A DNA stretch of 64,000 nt from the NCBI GenBank assembly GCA_963822485.1, contig CAWGHW010000018.1:62001-126000 (forward strand). The letters are read 5' to 3'. Shown here one piece after another: positions 55,248 to 63,879 of this stretch (its first letter is position 1; each line of letters opens with the position of its first letter). The notes below the pieces were generated by a model. It searched no databases, was not told the origin of the DNA, and was given only the letters and a program-made list of their open reading frames with translations. Both the position numbers and the translations under genes were made by a program. The DNA comes from DASUBV01 sp963822485 (lineage in GTDB: Bacteria; Actinomycetota; Actinomycetes; Streptosporangiales; Streptosporangiaceae).

Positions 55248-56726
55248 CTAGCTGCCGTCATGACCAGCAGCCATGGTGTCGGGCACCGACAGCGGCGCCT
55301 CCTGGCGGGCCCGGGCGCGCCGGGGGAGCACGAAGTAGTAGATCAGCACGCCGACCACGACCACGATCACGAAGCCGAGTCCGGCCTGCCGGGGCGACTG
55401 GTAGGCCAGCACCCCGACCAGGATCACCGACCAGGCCACGGACACCACGTCCAGCACCGGGCCGAGACGGCCGTACTTCCAGGGGTGGTCGGGCAGCTGG
55501 CGGCGGCGCTTGGCCACGATCCCGGCCGCGACGGTCAGGCCGTAGACCGCCGCCCAGCCGATGGCGGTCAGCGCGGCCAGTGCGGTCAGGAACGGCGACC
55601 AGAGCGTGAGCAGGAAGGCGATGACCGCCGTGACCAGCGTGGCGTTGACGGGCACCCGCCCGTTCGCGGACAGCTTGTGGAACCAGCCGGAGGCCGGCAG
55701 CTGCCGCTCTCTGGCCTGGGACCACAGGATCCGGGCCGCGGTGAGCTGGAGGATCTGCGTGGTCACGATCAGCGAGGTGATCGCGATGACCTCGAAGATC
55801 TGCGGGTACAGGTGACCGAGCCGCTGGTGCAGCACGGCCATCAGCGGAATCGACGAGCTGGTGACGCCGGACAGGCTCTGGATGGACAGGGTCAGGATGA
55901 TCATGGCGACGGTCGCGTAGACCAGCGCCGACACGTTCGCGGTCACCACCCCGCGGGGCGCCTTGCGGGCCGCGTCCTTGACCTCCTCGGCCATGTTCCC
56001 GGTCGAGTCGAAGCTGGAGATGATGAACGCCGGCATCAGCAGCACGAACAGGAACGGCACGAAGTAGCTGGCGCCGTGCGCGGTGACGCCGCCCGAGCTG
56101 GTCAGGAAGGAGACCGGCCGGATCACGCCCTTGACCAGCAGGATGATGACCACCGAGCTGATGCCGACCAGCTCGCAGATGACGCCGACGTTGTTGGCGA
56201 AGGCCGATAGCTTCACGCCGACCACGTTCAGGATGGTCACGAAGCCGATCAGGCCGACGGAGAACAGCAGCGTCTGCGGCGTGCTGATGTGGCTGATGCC
56301 CATGGCCGAGGCGAAGTACGGGGCCAGCGCCACCGCGTTGGCGGCCATGGCCGCCAGGTGCGCGATGACCAGCCACCAGCCCATCTGCCAGCCCAGCGCC
56401 GGGCGGCCGAGCCGCCGGGCGATCTGGTACGAGCCGCCGGCCAGCGGGAAGGCCGAGACCAGCTCGGCCATGGACAGGCCGACGATCACCTGGAACACGC
56501 CGCCCACGATGAACGGCCAGATGAACGCGGGGCCGCCGGTGCTCAGGCCGTAGCCGTAGAGCAGGAAGATGCTGCCGGTCACCGCGATCAGCGAGAACTG
56601 GACCGCGAAGCTGGAGAACAGGCCGAGCACGCGGCGGAGCTCAGGCCGGTAGCCAAGCTGGCTGAGGTAGGCGTCGTCGGCCGAGGCGTCGGCGCTGGGC
56701 GGCGGGATGAGGTTGTCGTTCGGCAT
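55248..56726 (-). CDS. APC-family amino acid permease
   Basis: A 492-residue transporter with about 12 membrane helices. The start QLGYRPELRRVLGLFSSFAVQFSLIAVTGSIFLLYGYGLSTGGPAFIWPFIVGG, FPLAGGSYQIARRLGRPALGWQMGWW and SSFDSTGNMAEEVKDAARKAPRGVVTANV are hallmarks of the amino acid/choline/GABA group. It likely imports an amino acid or amine for the divergent catabolic operon. Two CCGTAGAT-type operator sites lie between it and the mutase-like gene. Confidence 0.92.
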   Translation of the reverse strand: MPNDNLIPPPSADASADDAYLSQLGYRPELRRVLGLFSSFAVQFSLIAVTGSIFLLYGYGLSTGGPAFIWPFIVGGVFQVIVGLSMAELVSAFPLAGGSYQIARRLGRPALGWQMGWWLVIAHLAAMAANAVALAPYFASAMGISHISTPQTLLFSVGLIGFVTILNVVGVKLSAFANNVGVICELVGISSVVIILLVKGVIRPVSFLTSSGGVTAHGASYFVPFLFVLLMPAFIISSFDSTGNMAEEVKDAARKAPRGVVTANVSALVYATVAMIILTLSIQSLSGVTSSSIPLMAVLHQRLGHLYPQIFEVIAITSLIVTTQILQLTAARILWSQARERQLPASGWFHKLSANGRVPVNATLVTAVIAFLLTLWSPFLTALAALTAIGWAAVYGLTVAAGIVAKRRRQLPDHPWKYGRLGPVLDVVSVAWSVILVGVLAYQSPRQAGLGFVIVVVVGVLIYYFVLPRRARARQEAPLSVPDTMAAGHDGS

Positions 56727-56782
56727 GGGTCACTCCACCAGGGGGCACGGGGGAACAGCCAGCAAAGGGTCGTGCGGAGCTA

Positions 56783-56801
56783 CCGTAGATCCGTAGATTT
56801 A
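56783..56801. promoter_or_regulatory. CCGTAGAT tandem operator, permease side
   Basis: CCGTAGAT occurs twice in a row (56783-56798) followed by TTA. The same element in palindromic form lies at 56909-56927. Both flank the divergent promoter region. Confidence 0.65.
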
Positions 56802-56908
56802 AGGAACATGCCGCACTCGCGGCGGCCTGTCAAGACTTTCGGCGATGTTCATTCCGGCGTCCGGCAGGCTGTTGACAACCCCGCCGTGACCTGGCTACGT
56901 TCTTCTGG

Positions 56909-56927
56909 TCTACGGATTTACCGTAGA
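56909..56927. promoter_or_regulatory. Palindromic operator, mutase side
   Basis: TCTACGG and CCGTAGA flank ATTTA, 22 bases before the mutase-like start. Shares its half-site with 56783-56801, so one regulator, probably the MerR-XRE-cupin protein, reads both. Confidence 0.7.
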
Positions 56928-56948
56928 TAGCGCACGCTGGAGGGCCAG

Positions 56949-58775
56949 ATGGACGTCGACCTGTCCTCCGGCGGTGTCAGCGGGTACGAACTGCTCGCCG
57001 ACGGCCGTCGCCTCGGCGAGTCGGCCCGGGTGGGCAGCACCCGGCTGCTGCGGCGCGAGGGCGTGGCGGCGGAGGCGGACTACCGCCGGGCCGGCCGCGA
57101 GCGCGGGCAGATCTTCACCGCGATGAACATCGGGATGAAGGACTGGCCCGAGACGGTGGCCGCGGTGCGCAGCATCGAGGAGCACTGCCTGGCCCGCGGC
57201 GTCCGGCCGCCCGACCGCTACCAGCTGATCCCCGAGCGCCGGATGGGCCTGCCGTCATCGGTGCGCCGCGAGGCACCCGGCGAGACCGGGCCCATGCTGT
57301 GGGACTCCGGCGACTGGTGGCAGCTGGGCAACTGCGCCGAGCTGATCCAGCCCGAGGTCGGCGACAACATCATCGGCGGCCCGGCCAGCGTGGAGAACAC
57401 CCTGGCCGCGCTGGCGGCCGGGTCGACCTACGTCGGGTGCCTGAGCCAGTTCTCCTGGCGGTGGCCGTACTTCGACGACGACGTGCAGCAGATCGGCGAG
57501 GTCGTGCGGGCCTGCGCCATCCTGGCCACCCGGCGCGACCGCGGCGTGCTGCTGGACACCTACCTCGAGGACGGCATCGCCGGCACGTTCGAGGACTACG
57601 CCTCGCTCGTCGGCTGGGCCGGCGTCGAGCGCTGGATCGCGGGCCTGTGCGGCTGCCCGCTGTCGGTGTCCTGGGGCGGGCTGACCGCCGACCCGGTGAC
57701 CAAGACCGTGGTCACGCTGGCCCTGGAGCTGGGCAACACCGAGCGGATCCCGGCCGCCTTCGTGCAGGGCGACACGATCAGCTACACCGACGACCTCGAC
57801 CAGAACGCCAGCATCTGTGCCCAGGACGTGCAGTACATGATGCTGGTCCAGGCCCGGTACAAGACCGGCGCCTGCGCGCTGCCGGTGCCGCTGACCGAGA
57901 AGCAGCGCGTGCCCACCTGGCAGGAGATCGCCCAGGTTCAGGTGATGGCGCGGCGGCTGGAGCAGCGGGCCCACGACCTGGCGGGAACCGTGAACTGGCC
58001 CGAGCTGGAGCGGCGGGCGCACAACCTCGCCGCCGCGGGAGCCCTGTTTGTCGATAATGTGCGCGCCGGGCTCGACGGCCTCGGCGTCGACACCGGTGAT
58101 CCGCTCCAGGTCATGCTGGCCCTGAGCCGTCTCGGCGCGGCGGTCATTGAGCAGCTGTGGGGCGTGGGGGAGCGCAGCGACCGCTTCGCCCACGGCCGCC
58201 AGCCGGTCCGGCCTACCGAGCTGGTCGCCGCCACCGTGGCGGAGTGCGCCCGGTTCGGGCGGGCCGCCCCGGCCGCCGTCCCGGGGCATGTCGTCGTGGT
58301 CGGCTCCACCGACGTGCACGAGATGGCCAAGCGCGTGCTGGTCCGGGCCCTGGCCAGCGCGGGCCACTCGGTCACCGACATCGGGGTGAACCGCGACCCG
58401 GAGGACTTCGTGGCCGCGGCGGTGGCGGGCGGGGCCTCGGCGATCGTCATCACCACCCACAACGGGGTGGCCCTGACCTTCGGCGGCCGCGCGGCCGAGC
58501 TGTGCGCCGAGCGCGGCGTCGCCCCGCTGATCGCCATGGGCGGCGTGCTGAACGAGGACATGGCCGCCTCGGCCGCCCCCGCCGACGTGACCGCCCAGCT
58601 CAACGACCTCGGGATCGTCACTCCGCCGCAGGTCGACGACCTCCTCGAGCTGCTGTCCCGAGCCCCGCTGTCGCAAACCCCGCTGTCGCCAACCTCGCTG
58701 TCGCAAACCCCGATGCTCCCAACCTCGCTGGCCACCCCCGGCCACCCCGTCACCACCGCTGGAGAGACACCGTGA
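56949..58775 (+). CDS. B12-binding, mutase-like protein (barrel plus cobalamin domain)
   Basis: A 608-residue protein. The first 430 residues look like a TIM-barrel catalytic domain (FTAMNIGMKDWPETVAAVRSI, GDNIIGGPASVENTLAALAAGSTYVGCLSQFSWRWP, TADPVTKTVVTLALELGN, DQNASICAQDVQYMMLVQ). Residues about 440-590 are a B12-binding domain with DVHEMAKRVL in place of D-x-H-x-x-G, and ITTHNGVALTFGG and APLIAMGGVL as later loops. It recalls the fusion of a mutase E-type subunit with its small cobalamin subunit, but I cannot assign the family. It is the first gene of a probable six-gene catabolic operon. GGAGGG precedes ATG 56949. The tail is Ser/Thr/Pro-rich. Confidence 0.8.
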   Translation: MDVDLSSGGVSGYELLADGRRLGESARVGSTRLLRREGVAAEADYRRAGRERGQIFTAMNIGMKDWPETVAAVRSIEEHCLARGVRPPDRYQLIPERRMGLPSSVRREAPGETGPMLWDSGDWWQLGNCAELIQPEVGDNIIGGPASVENTLAALAAGSTYVGCLSQFSWRWPYFDDDVQQIGEVVRACAILATRRDRGVLLDTYLEDGIAGTFEDYASLVGWAGVERWIAGLCGCPLSVSWGGLTADPVTKTVVTLALELGNTERIPAAFVQGDTISYTDDLDQNASICAQDVQYMMLVQARYKTGACALPVPLTEKQRVPTWQEIAQVQVMARRLEQRAHDLAGTVNWPELERRAHNLAAAGALFVDNVRAGLDGLGVDTGDPLQVMLALSRLGAAVIEQLWGVGERSDRFAHGRQPVRPTELVAATVAECARFGRAAPAAVPGHVVVVGSTDVHEMAKRVLVRALASAGHSVTDIGVNRDPEDFVAAAVAGGASAIVITTHNGVALTFGGRAAELCAERGVAPLIAMGGVLNEDMAASAAPADVTAQLNDLGIVTPPQVDDLLELLSRAPLSQTPLSPTSLSQTPMLPTSLATPGHPVTTAGETP

Positions 58776-60268
58776 CTGACACCGCCGCCCTGCGGGGCGC
58801 CGTGGACTACGCCGCGCAGCCCAAGCAGCTCCTGATCGGGGGCAAGTGGACCGACGCCCGCGGGCAGGAGACCACCGCCACCGAGAACCCGGTCACCGGC
58901 GGCCAGCTCGCCGCGCTCGCCGAGGCCCAGCCCGAGGACGTCGACGCCGCGGTGGCGGCGGCCCGCGCGGCGCTGGAGGATCCCGCCTGGTCCGGGCTGC
59001 GCCCCCGCGAGCGAGCCCAGCTGCTGTTCCAGCTCGCGGACGCGATCGAGGCCCGGCTGGATGAGTTCGCCGCCCTGGAGGCGCTCGACTCCGGCAAGCC
59101 GCTGCGCAACGCCACCAGCGTCGACATCCCGCAGGCCATCGACCACCTGCGGTACTTCGCCGGCTGGGTGACCAAGATCGAGGGCAGCACGATCACCTCA
59201 AACGTCGGCGACTACCTGATCTACACCCGCCGTGAGCCGGTCGGGGTGTGCGGGCTGATCGTGCCCTGGAACTACCCGCTGCTGCTCACCATGTGGAAGC
59301 TGGCCCCGGCGCTGGCCTGCGGCAACACGGTCATCCTCAAGCCCGCCGAGCAGACCTCGCTGACCGCGCTGCGGCTGGCCGAGCTGACCTGCGAGCTGGA
59401 CTTCCCGCCCGGCGTGGTCAACGTGCTCACCGGGCGCGGCGAGGTGACCGGCGCCGCGCTGGCCGCCCACCCGGGCGTGGACAAGATCTCCTTCACCGGG
59501 TCCACCGAGGTCGGCAAGTCGATCGCCGCGGCCGGCGCCGCGCACCTGACCCGGGTATCGCTGGAGCTGGGCGGCAAGTCGCCCAACGTGGTGTTCGCCG
59601 ACGCCGACCTGGACGCGGCCGCCTCCGGCGCGGCCTGGGGCATCTTCTACAACATGGGCGAGGACTGCTGCGCGGGCTCGCGGCTGTTCGTTCAGGAGCA
59701 GGTGTTCGACGAGTTCCTGGCCAAGGTCACCGAGGTGGCTCAGTCGATCAGGGTCGGCGACCCGTTCGACGAGGGGTCGCAGCTCGGGCCGCTGGTGTCC
59801 AGCGGGCACCGGGCCCGGGTGACCGGCTACGTGGACGGCGCGGTCTCCGGCGGCGCGCGGGTGGTGGCCGGCGGCGGCAGGCCCGTGTACCTGCCCGGCA
59901 CGGAGGGCTTCTACTACGCCCCGACCATCCTGACCGACGTGACCGACGGCGCGCGGATCACCCGCGAGGAGGTCTTCGGGCCGGTCGTGGTGGCGACCCC
60001 GTTCACCGACGACGAGCACGCGGTGCGGGTGGCCAACGACACGGTCTACGGCCTGGCCGCCGGGGTCTGGACCCAGAACCTGGGCCGGGCGCACCGGTTC
60101 GCGCACGCGGTGAAGGCCGGCACCATCTGGCTGAATGACTACGGCCCGGCCGACGCGGCGGCCCCGTTCGGCGGGTTCAAGCAGAGCGGATACGGGCGGG
60201 AGCACGGCAGCGAGGCGCTGAACCTGTTCCTGGAGACCAAGTCCGTGTGGGTCAACCTCGCGTCCTGA
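58772..60268 (+). CDS. Aldehyde dehydrogenase
   Basis: A 498-residue ALDH: LIVPWNYPLLLTMWKLAPALACGNTVILKPAEQT binds the cofactor, FTGSTEVGKSI, LELGGKSPNVVF holds the catalytic Glu, and MGEDCCAGSRLFVQ the catalytic Cys (a Glu replaces the usual Gln before it). The end FGGFKQSGYGREHG matches betaine-aldehyde and aminoaldehyde dehydrogenases. It starts at GTG 58772, overlapping the mutase-like stop. It should oxidise the aldehyde made by the aminotransferase encoded next. Confidence 0.93.
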   Translation: MTDTAALRGAVDYAAQPKQLLIGGKWTDARGQETTATENPVTGGQLAALAEAQPEDVDAAVAAARAALEDPAWSGLRPRERAQLLFQLADAIEARLDEFAALEALDSGKPLRNATSVDIPQAIDHLRYFAGWVTKIEGSTITSNVGDYLIYTRREPVGVCGLIVPWNYPLLLTMWKLAPALACGNTVILKPAEQTSLTALRLAELTCELDFPPGVVNVLTGRGEVTGAALAAHPGVDKISFTGSTEVGKSIAAAGAAHLTRVSLELGGKSPNVVFADADLDAAASGAAWGIFYNMGEDCCAGSRLFVQEQVFDEFLAKVTEVAQSIRVGDPFDEGSQLGPLVSSGHRARVTGYVDGAVSGGARVVAGGGRPVYLPGTEGFYYAPTILTDVTDGARITREEVFGPVVVATPFTDDEHAVRVANDTVYGLAAGVWTQNLGRAHRFAHAVKAGTIWLNDYGPADAAAPFGGFKQSGYGREHGSEALNLFLETKSVWVNLAS

Positions 60269-60294
60269 GTAAGAGTGCTGAGGAGAGCTGAGCG

Positions 60295-61602
60295 ATGAGC
60301 GCGAGCGTGCTGGACACGGGCGTCACCGAGCGCGACCGGATCCGGGCTCTCGACGCCCGGTACCTGAACCCCGGCGCCGGGCCCGCTGAGCCGCTGGTCT
60401 GGGACCACGCGCTCGGCAGCGTGATCACGGACGTGGACGGCCGGGAGTACCTCGACCTGGCCTGCGGGACGCTGATCACCAACCTCGGGCACGCCCACCC
60501 CGGGGTGGTCGCGGCGGTGGCCGGGGCCGCCGCCCGGTCGCTGGCCTTCTACAACTGCTCGCACCGCGACCGGGCCGAGCTGGCCCGGCGGCTGGCCGAC
60601 CTGACGCCTGGTGACCTGGAGCGGTCGGCGTTCTTCTCCTCCGGGTCCGAGGCGGTGGACGCCGCGGTCCGGCTGGCCCGGCTGCACACCGGCCGGACCG
60701 AGATCGTGTCGTTCGCCGGCGCCTTCCACGGCCGGTCTTACCTGCCGCTGTCGGTCAGCGGCCTGGGCCGCCTGCGCCAGGGCATGGGCCCGGGCGTGCC
60801 GGGCGTGCTCCACGCCCCCTACCCGGACCGGGACCTGGCCAGCGATGACGGCATCCAGGCCATCAGGGACGTGCTGGCCAGCGAGTCCGGTGGCAGCGTG
60901 GCAGCCATCCTGGCCGAGCCCTACCAGGGCGCGGGCGGGGTGATCATCCCGCCGGACGGCTTCCTGCCCGGCCTGCGCGCGCTGGCCGACGAGCTGGGCG
61001 CGCTGCTGATCGTGGACGAGGTGCAGAGCTCCTACGGCCGGACCGGGCCGATGCTGGCCACCACGCCGTCCGGCGTGGTGCCGGACATCCTGCTGCTGGG
61101 CAAGGCGATGGGCAACGGCTACCCGGTCAGCGCCATGATCGCCCGCCCGGCGGTGTGCGCGCGGGTGCGGCCCGAGCAGTTCTCCAGCAGCCACAGCGGC
61201 AATCCTGGCGGCTGCGCGGCGGCGCTCGCGGTGCTGGACGCCTTCGCCGGGGACGACGTGCTCGGCGCCGGGGCGCGGCTGGCGGAGCTGTTCGCCCGCC
61301 GCCTCGGCGACATCGCGGCCCGCCAGCGCCGCGTCGGCCGGGTCCGCCAGCGCGGCCTGGCCATCGGCGTGGCGGTGCGCGACGATGCCGGGGATGCCGG
61401 CGCCGGGAGTCACGACGCCGAGGGTGACGACGCCGGCTACGCGCGGCGGGTGGTGGCCGCGCTGCGCGAGCGCGGCATCGTGATGAACTCGCCCATCGGC
61501 CGCCGCGGCAACGTGCTGCGCATCGCGCCGGCGCTGACCATGCCGCCGGAGCTGGCCGAGCGGGCGCTGGACGGCCTCGACGCCGCCCTGGCCGACGCGT
61601 GA
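60295..61602 (+). CDS. Class III aminotransferase
   Basis: A 435-residue PLP enzyme: YLDLACGTLITNLGHAHPGVVAAV, SSGSEAVDAAVRLARLHTGR, FAGAFHGRSY, LAEPYQGAGGVIIPP, LLIVDEVQSSYGRTG and the PLP-binding Lys in LLLGKAMGNGYPVSAM. The family acts on amines or omega-amino acids (for example 4-aminobutyrate), giving aldehydes. An unusual acidic insert (VRDDAGDAGAGSHDAEGDDAGYARR) interrupts the C-terminal domain. It lies 26 bases after the ALDH gene and is clearly co-transcribed. Confidence 0.93.
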   Translation: MSASVLDTGVTERDRIRALDARYLNPGAGPAEPLVWDHALGSVITDVDGREYLDLACGTLITNLGHAHPGVVAAVAGAAARSLAFYNCSHRDRAELARRLADLTPGDLERSAFFSSGSEAVDAAVRLARLHTGRTEIVSFAGAFHGRSYLPLSVSGLGRLRQGMGPGVPGVLHAPYPDRDLASDDGIQAIRDVLASESGGSVAAILAEPYQGAGGVIIPPDGFLPGLRALADELGALLIVDEVQSSYGRTGPMLATTPSGVVPDILLLGKAMGNGYPVSAMIARPAVCARVRPEQFSSSHSGNPGGCAAALAVLDAFAGDDVLGAGARLAELFARRLGDIAARQRRVGRVRQRGLAIGVAVRDDAGDAGAGSHDAEGDDAGYARRVVAALRERGIVMNSPIGRRGNVLRIAPALTMPPELAERALDGLDAALADA

Positions 61603-61616
61603 CCCGCCGGCGCACC

Positions 61617-61664
61617 GGACACGACGAAGGCACGACGTAGGCACGACGAAGGCATGACGAAGGG
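61617..61664 (+). repeat. Four copies of an 11-bp tandem repeat
   Basis: Units of GGCACGACGAA with small changes fill the gap before the PPOX gene and include an in-frame ATG (61654). They probably arose by slippage. Confidence 0.6.
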
Positions 61665-61671
61665 ACCTGAG

Positions 61672-62067
61672 ATGCCCGAGCTTTCCGAGACCGCGCGGCA
61701 GCTGCTGGACGGGCCCAACGTCGCCGTGCTGGCCACGCTGATGCCCGACGGCTGCCCGCAGACCACCGCGGTCTGGGTGCGCCGGGCCGGCCAGGACCTG
61801 GTCTTCGCGACCACGCCGACGGTCAAGCTCAGCAACATCCGGCGCGACCCGCGGGTCTCGGTCACCGTGTGTGACCGGGACGACCCCTACAACGAGCTCA
61901 ACCTGCGCGGCCGGGTCACCTCCATCGACGAGCCGGCCGGCACCGCACTGATCGACGAGCTGTCGCAGCTGTACTACGGCACGACGCCGTACCCCTACCA
62001 CAAGCCCGGCCTGGCCTGGTTCGCCGTCACGGTGCGGATCGACCGCTGGCGCACCAACAAGGACTGA
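61672..62067 (+). CDS. PPOX-class (F420- or FMN-type) family protein
   Basis: A 131-residue split-barrel protein: VAVLATLMPDGCPQTTAVWVRRAGQDLVFATTPTVKLSNIRRDPRVSVTVCDRDDPYNELNLRGRVTSI matches the pyridoxamine-phosphate-oxidase-like group that in actinobacteria often uses F420. It lacks the features of a true PdxH. ATG 61672 is chosen over 61654, which lies in the repeat, because AAGGGACC precedes it. It lies between the aminotransferase and ThDP genes, so a redox step in the same pathway is likely (inference). Confidence 0.87.
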   Translation: MPELSETARQLLDGPNVAVLATLMPDGCPQTTAVWVRRAGQDLVFATTPTVKLSNIRRDPRVSVTVCDRDDPYNELNLRGRVTSIDEPAGTALIDELSQLYYGTTPYPYHKPGLAWFAVTVRIDRWRTNKD

Positions 62068-62097
62068 CCGGCCGCTCCCGGAGAGGAACAAGCAGAC

Positions 62098-63807
62098 ATG
62101 AACGTGGCCGAGGCGCTGGCGCGCGCCCTGAGGCGGCACGGGGTCACCGAGGTGTTCGGGCAGAGCCTGCCGTCGGCCTTCTTCCTGGCCGCCCCGGCCC
62201 AGGGCATCCGGCAGATCAGCTACCGCACCGAGAACGCCGGCGGGGCCATGGCCGACGGCTACGCGCGGGTCTCGAACCGGGTGACCGTGGTGGGCGCCCA
62301 GAACGGGCCCGCCGCCACCCTGCTGGTCCCGCCGTTCGCCGAGGCGTACAAGGCATCGGTGCCGGTCGTCGGCTTCGTCCAGGACGTCGCCGCCGCCGGC
62401 CGGGACCGCAACGCCTTCCAGGAGCTGGATCACTTCGAGCTGTTCCGCGGCGTCACCAAGTGGGTCCGCCAGCTCACCGACCCGGCGCGGGCAGACGACT
62501 ACGTGGACATGGCCATCACCGCCGCGACCACCGGCCGGCCGGGACCCGCGGTGCTGCTGCTGCCCAAGGACGTCCTGATCGCCGAGGTACCCGAGACGGC
62601 CGGCGGGCGGCAGCGGCGCACCGAGCTGGGCCGGTTCCCGCTGGACCGGACCCGGCCCGACGCCGCCGCCGTCGCGCGGGCGGCCGGGCTGCTGGCCGAG
62701 GCGGAGCGCCCGCTGGTCATCGCGGGCGGAGGCATCCACCTGTCCGGCGCCGCGGCCGCGCTCAGCGACCTCCAGCAGGCGGCCTCGCTGCCGGTGGCCA
62801 CCACCACGATGGGCAAGGGCGCCGTGGACGAGCGGCATCCGCTGTCAGTCGGGGTCACCGGCTCGTTCATGGGACCGGCCAGCCCGGGCCACCACCTGCG
62901 CGACCTGGTGACCGCCGCCGACGTGATCCTGCTGGCCGGGACGCGGACCAACGAGAACGGCACCGACGGCTGGCGGCTGCTGCCGCCCGGCGCCACCTGC
63001 ATCTCGATCGACGTCGACGGCACGGAGGTCAACCGCAACTACGACGCCGTCCGCCTGGTCGGCGACGCCCGGCTGGCCCTGGAAGACCTGGGCCAGGAAC
63101 TCGGCCGCCGGGACCTGTCCCGGCGGGCCGGCCGCCGGGACGGCGTGGCCGCCGCGATCGCCGCGGGCCGGGCCGGGTACGCGCGGGACGCGGCGCCGCT
63201 GCTGACCGCCGACCAGTCCCCGCTGCGTCCCGAGCGGGTCATGGCCGAGCTGGACAGCCTGCTGCGCGACGACGCCATCGTGGTCGCCGACGCCAGCTAC
63301 TCGACCATCTGGATGGCCTGCCACCTGCGGGCCCGCCGGGCCGGGCAGCGGTTCATCTCGCCGCGCGGGCTGGCCGGCCTGGGCTGGGGCCTGCCGCTGG
63401 CGCTGGGCGCCAAGGCGGCCCGGCCGGACGCGCCGGTGGTCTGCATCGCCGGCGACGGCGGCCTGGCGCACGTCTGGGCCGAGCTGGAGACCGCGGTCCG
63501 CGAGCGGCTCGCGGTCACCGTCATCGTGCTGAACAACTCGATCCTGGGCTTCCAGAAGCACGCCGAGCTGTACAACTTCGGCGCGCATACCTCGGCCATC
63601 GACTTCGCGCCCGTCGACCACGCCGCGATCGCGCGGGCCGTCGGGGCGACGGGCCTGCGGGTCGAGGCGGCCTCCGACATCCGGCCCGCCCTGGAGAAGG
63701 CCCTGGCCTCCGACACCGTCACCGTGCTCGACGTGCTCACCGACCCGGACGCCTACCCGCCCATCACCGCCTGGGCCGGCCACGAGGACGTACTGCTCGG
63801 CTCCTAG
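62098..63807 (+). CDS. Thiamine-diphosphate-dependent enzyme (acetolactate-synthase-like)
   Basis: A 569-residue ThDP enzyme with three domains: N-terminal pyrimidine-binding part (YRTENAGGAMADGYARVSNRVTVV, in which the catalytic Glu is present), a central domain (PLVIAGGGIHLSGAAAAL, SIDVDGTEVNRNYDA), and a C-terminal PP-binding part with GDGGLAHVWAELETAVRERLAVTVIVLNN. Related enzymes decarboxylate or ligate 2-oxo acids. It ends the catabolic operon, 30 bases after the PPOX gene, so it may act on the oxo acid or aldehyde produced upstream. Assignment to acetolactate synthase itself is not supported because no small subunit is adjacent. Confidence 0.9.
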   Translation: MNVAEALARALRRHGVTEVFGQSLPSAFFLAAPAQGIRQISYRTENAGGAMADGYARVSNRVTVVGAQNGPAATLLVPPFAEAYKASVPVVGFVQDVAAAGRDRNAFQELDHFELFRGVTKWVRQLTDPARADDYVDMAITAATTGRPGPAVLLLPKDVLIAEVPETAGGRQRRTELGRFPLDRTRPDAAAVARAAGLLAEAERPLVIAGGGIHLSGAAAALSDLQQAASLPVATTTMGKGAVDERHPLSVGVTGSFMGPASPGHHLRDLVTAADVILLAGTRTNENGTDGWRLLPPGATCISIDVDGTEVNRNYDAVRLVGDARLALEDLGQELGRRDLSRRAGRRDGVAAAIAAGRAGYARDAAPLLTADQSPLRPERVMAELDSLLRDDAIVVADASYSTIWMACHLRARRAGQRFISPRGLAGLGWGLPLALGAKAARPDAPVVCIAGDGGLAHVWAELETAVRERLAVTVIVLNNSILGFQKHAELYNFGAHTSAIDFAPVDHAAIARAVGATGLRVEAASDIRPALEKALASDTVTVLDVLTDPDAYPPITAWAGHEDVLLGS

Positions 63808-63879
63808 CCCGCCGGTGCCAGGGGTCCGGGCGCACGGACCGGGCGGCGGCGCCGGCCGATCCCGGCTATAACTGAAGGC

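Noticed and set aside
60139..62838. 899-codon minus-strand frame opposite the catabolic operon
   Set aside because: Antisense to three genes with clear motifs; the product is Gly/Arg/His-rich low-complexity.
62098..63807. Calling the ThDP gene acetolactate synthase (ilvB)
   Set aside because: No small-subunit gene follows and the locus is catabolic; substrate is uncertain.
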